Source: Candidatus Saccharimonadota bacterium
GTDB taxonomy: Bacteria; Patescibacteriota; Saccharimonadia; Saccharimonadales; Saccharimonadaceae
Assembly (NCBI GenBank): GCA_017460225.1
Contig: JAFUBM010000007.1
Span: forward strand, 1 to 58,716
DNA: 58,716 nucleotides
Reading direction: 5' to 3'
Shown here: positions 1 through 6,429 of the stretch, piece after piece
Numbering within the stretch: position 1 is the first letter of the stretch
Layout of the letters: every line of letters starts with the position of its first letter
The notes under the pieces: generated by a model
What the model was told of the DNA's origin: nothing
Database searches by the model: none
The model's input: the letters and a program-made list of their open reading frames with translations, nothing else
Made by a program: the position numbers and the translations under genes

Positions 1-1106
1 ATGTTGTAAAAATTACAACACTTGGCGAGGCGGGAGGAGATTTGCCGATAAGAGTTAGGCGGGTGTTCTCTGGGAAGTTCCGACGGTATGCGGGGTGGAG
101 CCTGGGAGATTATTTTAGGAATTTCCAAATCACAATAGGAGATTTGGTGATTAAAAACTTGGTGGGGTTTGTGGGATTTTTGCTGGGGCTAGGGCAGAGC
201 TTGGTGCGGCTGATGCCGCGAGGGAAGCGGCCGGACGTGATTTTCCTGAAGGGCGGATTTGTGGGGTTACCGGTGGGGCTAGTGGCGAGACTACTAGGAA
301 TCCCGTATGTAATCCACGAGAGCGACGCGACGCCGGGACTAGCGAACCGCGTGTTGATGCGAAAGGCGGCGAAGGTGGCGATGGGGGTGCCGTTTGAGAC
401 GGAAGACGCGGCGGGGCAGGGACTTAGTGGGCGAGAGACTTGGGAGTGGGTAGGGATTCCGATTGGGGAAGAGTTCCGGAAAACGTCGGACCTAAAGCGG
501 AGGAGTTTAAAAAAGAACTTTGGATTCTCAGAGACGGCGCCGTTGGTGGTGATTACGGGTGGGAGTCAGGGAGCGGAGCATCTGAACACGGCAACGACGG
601 AGATTTTGCCGGAGCTGTTGAAGCTGGCGAGTGTGGGGCTGGTGGCGGGGCGAAAGCATTATGAAAATATGACGGAAATTAGAGAAAAATATGAGATTTG
701 GGAGGAAGCGAAGCTGAAGAGTAATTTCCGGATGTGGGAGTTTAACTCGAATATGAACGAGCTGCTGGGGGCGGCAGATGTAGTGGTTTCTCGCGCGGGA
801 GCGACAACGATTGCGGAGCTGGCGGCAACCGCACGGGCGGCGATTTTGGTGCCGTTTGAACGCTTGCCGGGGGCACATCAGGTGAAAAATGCTGAGCGAT
901 TAAAAAAGGCCGGAGCGGCAAAGATGTTGATCGACGGAGAGATGACGCGACGACCGACAAAATTGTTGGAGATGATAAAAGAACTGATAAAACATCCGGC
1001 GGAGAGGGAAAAGCTAGCAACGAAGCTGCACGAGGAGGCCAAATATGATTCGGCGAGGCGGCTGGCGGAAATAATAATAGAGGTGGGTGATGGTAACGGT
1101 AGGTAA
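1..1106 (+). CDS. murG: MurG, UDP-GlcNAc:lipid I GlcNAc transferase (5'-truncated)
   Basis: Adds GlcNAc to lipid I to make lipid II on the inner face of the membrane, the last cytoplasmic step of peptidoglycan precursor synthesis. The frame is open to the window edge and the glycine-rich N-terminal motif is missing, so the gene starts upstream; the TTG at 42 is not a credible start. Visible landmarks are GKFRRY, HESDATPGLANR, the donor-site motif GGSQGAEHLN, SRAGATTIAELAA and PGAHQVKNAERL, all usual for the GT28/MurG family. It overlaps the next gene by 17 nt, suggesting co-translation in a cell-wall/division cluster. The first visible codons (VVKITTL) are encoded by a short palindrome found again at 32215. 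Confidence 0.93.
   Translation, partial: VVKITTLGEAGGDLPIRVRRVFSGKFRRYAGWSLGDYFRNFQITIGDLVIKNLVGFVGFLLGLGQSLVRLMPRGKRPDVIFLKGGFVGLPVGLVARLLGIPYVIHESDATPGLANRVLMRKAAKVAMGVPFETEDAAGQGLSGRETWEWVGIPIGEEFRKTSDLKRRSLKKNFGFSETAPLVVITGGSQGAEHLNTATTEILPELLKLASVGLVAGRKHYENMTEIREKYEIWEEAKLKSNFRMWEFNSNMNELLGAADVVVSRAGATTIAELAATARAAILVPFERLPGAHQVKNAERLKKAGAAKMLIDGEMTRRPTKLLEMIKELIKHPAEREKLATKLHEEAKYDSARRLAEIIIEVGDGNGR
2..20. repeat. 19-bp palindrome TGTTGTAAAAATTACAACA, copy 1 (in murG)
   Basis: Perfect inverted repeat with 8-bp arms around AAA. The identical sequence occurs at 32215-32233 in an unrelated gene and encodes the same peptide (VVKITT) in the same frame there. Confidence 0.75.
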
Positions 1107-1632
1107 GACGATTGCGACGAAGCGGGCGAAGCCGGAAAGCGATTCTGAGAGGGAACGAGTCCGGAAGAATTTGCGAAAGACGAAGGTGATAAAAGTTTCG
1201 GTGGTGGTTTTGCTGATTGCGGGGCTAGGGTTTTTGAGCGTGCGAGCGTTCCAGGAATGGTATGCCTGGGTGACAACGAAAGAAGAAGTGATAGAAATAC
1301 CTAAAGAACCAACGATTGAGATAATAGACGATATGACGGGGCAGGTTTCGCGCGAGTTCTCGACACGTATTAAGGAATATATCGCGGAGCTAGAGGAAGA
1401 GTTTGCGATTTTGGGATATAAGGTAGTGCGGGCGCGAATCCCGGCGGATAAAACGCGGGAAGTAGACTTGGAGATCGAAGGGTTTTCTGGGCTGGTTAAA
1501 GTCTCGATAGATAGAAATGCGGCAGTAGAAGCGGAGGACGCGATGAGAATGATGAAATATCTAGAAGAACAGGGCATAACAGAGGTGCAGTATATAGATG
1601 TAAGAGTAGAGAGGAAGGGGTACTACAAGTAG
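1090..1632 (+). CDS. FtsQ/DivIB-like single-pass division protein (short)
   Basis: About 180 residues: a basic cytoplasmic tail (1-35), one membrane segment (about 36-56, VSVVVLLIAGLGFLSV) and an extracytoplasmic domain. The C-terminus reads YIDVRVERKGYYK, which resembles the conserved end of the FtsQ/DivIB beta domain (yIDLR...yyK). Its place directly after murG also fits the dcw cluster. FtsQ links early and late division proteins at the septum. It is shorter than typical FtsQ and I cannot see a clear POTRA domain after the membrane segment, so it may be a reduced form. Start: ATG 1090, directly after a GTG at 1087; it overlaps the end of murG. Assignment rests on topology, position and the C-terminal motif. 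Confidence 0.6.
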   Translation: MVTVGKTIATKRAKPESDSERERVRKNLRKTKVIKVSVVVLLIAGLGFLSVRAFQEWYAWVTTKEEVIEIPKEPTIEIIDDMTGQVSREFSTRIKEYIAELEEEFAILGYKVVRARIPADKTREVDLEIEGFSGLVKVSIDRNAAVEAEDAMRMMKYLEEQGITEVQYIDVRVERKGYYK

Positions 1633-1885
1633 GGCGGAAACGAGCGGTTTCGTTCCCTAAGTTCGGTTTTTGTTCTGAGGGAAAATGAGGGTGCGGGAAT
1701 TATAGATTTTTTTGAAGAAAAAAAATTTGCGAAGCGGGGCAGAAAATGGGCGGGGAAGGAGGGGAATTAGCAAAAATCCGGATTTTGGGCGAAATTTGGC
1801 GGATTTGGGGAGATTTGAGGGGTTTGGGGCTTGGGCGCGTGAAAAAGGTGGATTTCACGGAAAAATAGTATGGTTTTTGGGTTTG

Positions 1886-2052
1886 CCAAGAAGCTTCTTT
1901 CTCGCTAGGGAAAATCCAGTCTGATTTTTCTCGACGTCCAGTCGAGCGGCTCGCAAAGCGCCTCGGGCAACACCGGCCGTCGTTTGCTCGCCTTCGTGTC
2001 CGTCTCGAAAAATCCGTGGATTTTCTTTAGCCGCTCGAAAGAACTTCTTGGC
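1886..2052. repeat. Palindromic hairpin element, copy A (intergenic)
   Basis: The outer arms are complementary: CCAAGAAGCTTCTTTC at the left edge pairs with GAAAGAACTTCTTGG at the right edge. The inner part starts GAAAATCCAGTCTGATTTTT and ends AAAAATCCGTGGATTTTC. The inner 140 bp or so is nearly identical to a segment inside der (about 20122-20250), but the outer arms are unrelated between the two copies while each pair is self-complementary. Read on the minus strand it encodes KENPRIFRDGHEGEQ, as in der. Confidence 0.85.
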
Positions 2053-2351
2053 TCGCACGTAAATGCCCGAAGTAAAAACTGTTTAGGAGGTGCCGTTTCC
2101 TGGGGTTTCCCTCCTGGGCGGAGTGTTTTGGACGATAAGTTAACCATCTTTTGGAGCTAGGTGGAATGTCTTAAAAGAGTTATTGTGCGACATTGAACGT
2201 GGCGAGAAATTGGTGCGCGGATGTGCGGAAGTTTGCGCGGAAGTTGAGCGAGAGATTTGGCGTGGGCGTGGCGCGCGACAGTGTGATTCTCGCCGGATTG
2301 GTGTGATTTTGGATGGGGTTGTTTGCGAGGCGGCGGTGAGGGTCGAGCGTG

Positions 2352-2373
2352 AAAAAGCCCCCGAGACGGGGGC
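2352..2373 (-). terminator. Rho-independent terminator of the gene ending at 2376
   Basis: On the minus strand GCCCCCGTCTCGGGGGC forms a GC-only stem followed by TTTTTC. Confidence 0.85.
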
Positions 2374-2375
2374 GG

Positions 2376-2888
2376 TTAAGGGGTGCGAGGGAGCTCTTCG
2401 GTGGAATGTCCGAGGTCGCGAAGAATGAGTTTTTGCTCTCGGACAATCAGGGAAAGACGCTGTAAGATATGCCCTTCCCTGCCTACGATGTGGAAACGGA
2501 GCGCGGCGATAAACCCTAGCGCATCCTGAGGCGGCTCGAAGATGTTTTTGAATAGCAGATCGAGCTGGGCGCGTTTGACAGAGTCGTAGATGGGCTGATC
2601 TAGGAAGCGGACGATTTCATGGTCGCCGGAATAGATAAAACGGAGACCGTCTTTGCCGGCGATGATTTGCCAGAGCTGCCAGGTGGGCGAGATTCCGTCA
2701 AGCATCTCGCGGAAAACAACAGGGGTGATGCCTTGGTTCATGAATTGGGAGATGCTGGAATAATAGAAGCGAGCGGGAACTACGGTAGAGAACGGTACGA
2801 GACCGTTTTGCGGGTGCATGGAGTGAACGGTGATATGATTCCCTTCTGCGGTAGTGAGCGTGAAAACTTCGGTGGTTTCGTTAGTCAT
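2376..2888 (-). CDS. Hypothetical protein, 170 aa
   Basis: No family recognised. It is a soluble-looking protein with no signal peptide or membrane segment; the N-terminus (MTNETTEVFTLTTAEGNHITVHSMHP) looks beta-rich and the C-terminal third is charged and probably helical (FIAALRFHIVGREGHILQRLSLIVREQKLILRDLG is split here by description only: residues about 125-160). Start ATG 2888 is chosen over the frame's earlier ATG because AAGGAGGG lies about 10 nt before it. It has its own promoter (TTGATA-17-TAGAAT) and a strong terminator just past the stop, so it is a monocistron. Upstream lies a 31-bp copy of the 3' end of the ATPase gene at 6426, so before the island arrived this gene probably lay directly downstream of that ATPase. 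Confidence 0.65.
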   Translation of the reverse strand: MTNETTEVFTLTTAEGNHITVHSMHPQNGLVPFSTVVPARFYYSSISQFMNQGITPVVFREMLDGISPTWQLWQIIAGKDGLRFIYSGDHEIVRFLDQPIYDSVKRAQLDLLFKNIFEPPQDALGFIAALRFHIVGREGHILQRLSLIVREQKLILRDLGHSTEELPRTP

Positions 2889-2926
2889 GTAACAATTCCC
2901 TCCTTTGGTAAGGTGCAAGATGACTT

Positions 2927-2955
2927 ATTCTAACATATTTGTTGCTTGATATCAA
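2927..2955 (-). promoter_or_regulatory. Promoter of the 2376-2888 gene
   Basis: -35 TTGATA (2950-2955), 17-bp spacer, extended -10 TGTTAGAAT (2927-2935). The -35 lies a few bases downstream of direct-repeat copy 1 and overlaps the palindrome CTTGATATCAAG. Confidence 0.75.
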
Positions 2956-2960
2956 GTTAG

Positions 2961-2991
2961 TGGCGGATGGAGAGGGAGCCGGAGGGGTGGG
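2961..2991. repeat. 31-bp direct repeat, copy 1 (island boundary)
   Basis: Identical over 31 bp to 6430-6460, where it forms the last codons of the ATPase gene. On the minus strand this copy also reads HPSGSLSIRH followed by a stop (TAA rather than TGA), like a detached gene end. The pair brackets the NERD and helicase genes. Confidence 0.9.
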
Positions 2992-3022
2992 GCGAGAGGG
3001 GAATTGAGCGATTCCCTGCTTG

Positions 3023-3709
3023 CTATTTTCTAGATAAAAGGATTTGGGCGACGTGTTTTTGACGGACGGATTCGTCGGGGCGTGAGAGGGGAGTGAGGCT
3101 GGCTAAAATGGATTTGTAGTGCTTGGTGACGGCTGGCGAATCGGGAAGATTTTCGTAAATATCTTTGAGGTGGCAGTTGAGACCTAAGACATAGTCATTA
3201 GGTCTGAGATTTCTGATTTTCCAGTTGCCGCGAGTGATGGTGGAAATGATAGGGATGATTGGCACGGATATGTTGTGTTGAGCGAGGAAAGCGCTTAAAC
3301 ATTTTGCGTGGTTTTTGTTTTGAAAAAGAGGATTATAGAAAAAGTTTTTCTGGCCGCCGATGTATTGGATCCATTTGGGGAGTTTGGCGTCGCCATAGAT
3401 GTAACCACCGTAATTTTTGCACTCGACAACAAAGAGGCCTTTTTTAGAGATGATGAGCAGGTCGATTTCTGAAGTTTTGCTGTTCCCTGTTGGAATATAG
3501 ACGTTGCGGAGAATTTGGTTTTCTGGGATGTGAAATTTTTTGATGAGCATGTTATAGACAATGCGTTCGCCAGAACTGCCGGCGGTTTTCCATTCTTCGG
3601 GGTGTTTGAGCTTGTCGAGGCCGTTGTTTTGAAATAGCCAAATTATCCCCGCGAGGACAAAGAGGAAGATTGTTGCGATAACAGAGAACAGATATAAAAA
3701 TTGAGGCAT
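3023..3709 (-). CDS. NERD-domain membrane protein (nuclease-related)
   Basis: About 228 residues. A hydrophobic N-terminal segment (about 4-27, YLFSVIATIFLFVLAGIIWLF) is followed by a NERD domain: GERIVYNML, then SEIDLLIISKKGLFVVECKN with the E-x-D and V-E-C-K residues expected of the restriction-endonuclease-like fold, then PIIPIISTI. NERD domains are thought to act as nucleases, usually near helicases or kinases; activity here is inferred. Start ATG 3709 is preferred to 3769 because a near-consensus promoter ends only about 17 nt upstream. It lies 56 bp downstream of the helicase gene, is visibly more AT-rich than the surrounding genes, and sits between the 31-bp repeats, suggesting acquisition by transfer. 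Confidence 0.82.
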   Translation of the reverse strand: MPQFLYLFSVIATIFLFVLAGIIWLFQNNGLDKLKHPEEWKTAGSSGERIVYNMLIKKFHIPENQILRNVYIPTGNSKTSEIDLLIISKKGLFVVECKNYGGYIYGDAKLPKWIQYIGGQKNFFYNPLFQNKNHAKCLSAFLAQHNISVPIIPIISTITRGNWKIRNLRPNDYVLGLNCHLKDIYENLPDSPAVTKHYKSILASLTPLSRPDESVRQKHVAQILLSRK

Positions 3710-3725
3710 AACTATATACTTATAT

Positions 3726-3754
3726 ATTATAACATATATGTTTATAATAGTCAA
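3726..3754 (-). promoter_or_regulatory. Promoter of the NERD gene
   Basis: -35 TTGACT (3749-3754), 17-bp spacer, -10 TATAAT (3726-3731) with TGT just before it. The spacer end ATATATGT is the same as in the helicase promoter. The start codon is 16 nt past the -10, so the leader is about 10 nt. Confidence 0.88.
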
Positions 3755-3765
3755 TGGGGAACGCT

Positions 3766-6387
3766 TCAAGAAAGTTCTAGCAATTTTTTATGTAAACGTT
3801 CTCGTTCTCTGCTGCCTTTGGTTGAAAAGCGGATAAGCGGGAGATGGTATCGTTCAAGGATAGAATCTTTTAAATTGTCGCGGCTTTTTTGGACAGTTCC
3901 TTGTTTATGAAAAGCGTAGCCGTCGACTTCTATGGCCAGAATGGGCTTTTTGGAGATTTGGTCGTAAATTAGAAAATCGATTTTTGAGTTTGGATTTTCG
4001 ACAAAATAGCGTTCAGTATCGGAAAGCCGGTTTTTGTCGCGGATCAGAGAATATAGAGGTTGTTGAAAGATTGCGCCGAGATTTGAAAAGTTTTTTAGCT
4101 CATCCAAGATTAATTCATGCATTAAATTTTCCGATTCGTATTTTGAAATGCGGCGGCGATTTTTGAAAAATATTTGACGTTCTTGCTCGAACTGTTTGTA
4201 AAGGAAATCGAAGATCGAATAGAGGGGGGCTTCGGAATTTTTGAAATTATGGTATTCGACATAATCGATAAAATGGCGAAGATTGGAGTTTTTAATTTCG
4301 TTGCCGGTAATAATGAGAGTAAGTTTTTTCTTGGCGCGAGAGATGGCGACATTTAGAATATGAGGATCGTCAACAAAATTTGTGATGGAATTATCTACGG
4401 TGGAAATAATGATTTCGTCACACTCGCGGCCTTGAAATTTATGAATAGTGTCGGCGTTGACGCCAGGGATTTGTTTAGCGATTTCATCAGCTTGATTGCG
4501 ATACGGCGTGATGATCCCAACTTTATTTAGAGACGTATTTTGCAAAAGTTTTTTGATGATATCGATTTGACGATAGTTAGTGTGGTCTGCGGCGTGGTTG
4601 CCTTTGACGGTGTGGATGATTTGAATGGTGTCTTCCTCGTTGGCGTCTTTGGTCATAATAACGAGTTGGTTGTTGTAAAAATATTCATTGCAAAAGTTAA
4701 TAATTTTTGGATGACAGCGATAGTGTTCTTGAAGTAGAGTTTTTGGGGCGTCAATTATAGATTTTGCGGAAGACAAAAAGCTTTGCGAGAGATCGTATTC
4801 GTTCGGTAAGTCGAGTTTGTTACGAAGATGCGAGATTTGTCGCAAGATATTCTCTGGCGGCGGAACGTTGGGCAACTGTTTTTCATCGCCAACGATCACA
4901 GCGTTGGACGCAGAAGATAGGGCGAGTGCGCCAGTTGGGACGTCGATTTGGCTGGCTTCGTCCATGATAACATAGTCGAATTTGTTTTGTAAGGAGAAAC
5001 TATTTCTGGATGAATAAGTAGTAGATAATATAATCGGATAATCTAGCAGAAATTCTTTTGGGCGTTTGAAAATTTCTTCGCGAGTCCAAGTTCTACGACG
5101 CAATGAAGAATAACGTTCTTTGAGAGACTCTTTAAAATAACGCATAGAGAGATCTTTAAAGCGTCTTTTGATTTCAGTTAGGGAAGACAAAAATTCTTCT
5201 TTGATGGCGATTTTGATTCTAAGATCTCGCATGCTCTTCTCAAAGATTGATTTCTTGAAAGACTCTTCAATTACATTTTTTGGTAGAGAGAAAAATGCAA
5301 AGTTGCCAACGCGATAAAGGTAAACGAGCAAGAATTTTTGCCAGAAATGAATCTTGTTTTGCGCCAGAATTTTGTTGAAGATTTTGGAGGAGTTGCCTTT
5401 TAGAGGGATGGGTTGCGTTTTGATATTAGATTCTGATAAATATTGCAGATAGTGTTGATATTCAGTTTTGGCCTCGGATAAAGAAGCACGTAATTTTGCT
5501 AGTTCCTTTTCTGCTTGGTAGATTTCTTGAATTTGAGAATATAGACTTTTGAGTTCGGCGGCGGTTTGCTCGAAATCGAATTTGGTTTCTCTGAATTCCG
5601 GGAGGTTTTTCTGATTTTTAATAAATTCATCTTTGTTCGAGGAGCTTCCGAGTTTAGCTATGAAAAAATCTAGATTTAGATCATGCAGTTTTTCTTCTAT
5701 GTTTTCGATTGCGGAATTGTTGTTTGAAACAACTTGAATGGTTTGTTTTCGGATGATTAAGTTGGCGAGGATATTGAGGATGGTTTGGGTTTTCCCTGTT
5801 CCTGGCGGCCCTTCTATGAAACTTATATTATTAAGGATGGCATTTTCTACGGCGTTCAACTGGCTTTCGTTGCTATCGAAAGGAAAAATGAGAGGGAGGC
5901 TACTTGAAGTTTTTAGATGGTTTTTATCGCCGAAATAGAAATTGAGAGCCGAGCAGATAGTGTCGGTAAAAGAAAGCTTGGCATAAGCCTGAGACAACAT
6001 ATTTTTGTCGTTCGATATATAGTTAGCTGCGGTTTTGAGGAAGTTATATTTTTTATAGTTTTGAAAATCGTTTGCAGGCAGCTCGATGATCCCGCCAGAT
6101 TTGAGGAATATGGTGTTGTAAAAATTTCCGGTGGAAGATTTAAAAATGTAGGTTTCTTTGGCTTCGAGATTGGTGAGGTCTTGGATGCTTTTTAATTCTT
6201 CGTTGGAGGCTTGGTTGGGATTAGACAGAATCTCGACATGACGCTTTGAATAACAATAATACCTGTCGGCGTTTTTCCAACGAACATTGTAGACGTGGCG
6301 AGAGTTGTTCCATAAACAATAAGCGAGCTCTTTGGTTTTTGGCTCGCCATTAATAAGAACCATTTGTTCGCGAAGATTTATAGCCAT
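3766..6387 (-). CDS. UPF1-like SF1 helicase with C-terminal endonuclease-like domain
   Basis: 873 residues. Walker A GPPGTGKTQTI (about 192-202), a helical/coiled insertion (about 270-430), Walker B VIMDEASQID, motif III GDEKQLP, LLQEHYRCHPKIINFCNEYF, and the C-terminal motifs TIHKFQGRECDEIIIS and NVAISRAKKKL are those of the AAA_11/AAA_12 UPF1-like SF1 group. After about residue 760 comes a Vsr/DUF559/MTES_1575-type domain: PNSKIDFLI, AIEVDGYAFH, RDNLKDSIL, LIRFSTKGS. Helicases of this build are often phage-defence effectors; that role is inferred from architecture and from the NERD gene just downstream. Low GC and flanking direct repeats point to recent acquisition. A near-consensus promoter ends about 14 nt before the ATG. 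Confidence 0.88.
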   Translation of the reverse strand: MAINLREQMVLINGEPKTKELAYCLWNNSRHVYNVRWKNADRYYCYSKRHVEILSNPNQASNEELKSIQDLTNLEAKETYIFKSSTGNFYNTIFLKSGGIIELPANDFQNYKKYNFLKTAANYISNDKNMLSQAYAKLSFTDTICSALNFYFGDKNHLKTSSSLPLIFPFDSNESQLNAVENAILNNISFIEGPPGTGKTQTILNILANLIIRKQTIQVVSNNNSAIENIEEKLHDLNLDFFIAKLGSSSNKDEFIKNQKNLPEFRETKFDFEQTAAELKSLYSQIQEIYQAEKELAKLRASLSEAKTEYQHYLQYLSESNIKTQPIPLKGNSSKIFNKILAQNKIHFWQKFLLVYLYRVGNFAFFSLPKNVIEESFKKSIFEKSMRDLRIKIAIKEEFLSSLTEIKRRFKDLSMRYFKESLKERYSSLRRRTWTREEIFKRPKEFLLDYPIILSTTYSSRNSFSLQNKFDYVIMDEASQIDVPTGALALSSASNAVIVGDEKQLPNVPPPENILRQISHLRNKLDLPNEYDLSQSFLSSAKSIIDAPKTLLQEHYRCHPKIINFCNEYFYNNQLVIMTKDANEEDTIQIIHTVKGNHAADHTNYRQIDIIKKLLQNTSLNKVGIITPYRNQADEIAKQIPGVNADTIHKFQGRECDEIIISTVDNSITNFVDDPHILNVAISRAKKKLTLIITGNEIKNSNLRHFIDYVEYHNFKNSEAPLYSIFDFLYKQFEQERQIFFKNRRRISKYESENLMHELILDELKNFSNLGAIFQQPLYSLIRDKNRLSDTERYFVENPNSKIDFLIYDQISKKPILAIEVDGYAFHKQGTVQKSRDNLKDSILERYHLPLIRFSTKGSRERERLHKKLLELS

Positions 6388-6400
6388 AAATTGCTATGAA

Positions 6401-6429
6401 ATTATAACATATATATCTTGAAAAGTCAA
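6401..6429 (-). promoter_or_regulatory. Promoter of the helicase gene
   Basis: -35 TTGACT (6424-6429), 17-bp spacer, -10 TATAAT (6401-6406) preceded by TGT. Predicted start about 7 nt before the ATG at 6387. The -35 overlaps the stop codon of the upstream ATPase gene and abuts direct-repeat copy 2. Confidence 0.9.

Larger units (their letters stand above)
1633..2375. other. Gene-poor 743-bp stretch
   Basis: No convincing gene on either strand; the open frames here have no family features and some are simply the two strands of the hairpin repeat. It holds a weak hairpin just after 1632 (GGAAACGA/TCGTTCC followed by a T-rich stretch, a possible terminator for murG-ftsQ), the palindromic element at 1886-2052, a small AGGAGG/CCTCCT inverted repeat near 2080-2116, and the terminator of the next gene at 2352-2373. 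I see nothing in 2120-2350. Confidence 0.6.

Noticed and set aside
1712-2147. Open frames on both strands in the 1.7-2.1 kb gap as genes
   Set aside because: They are products of a G-rich stretch and of the palindromic element (which reads open on both strands); no ribosome sites or family motifs.
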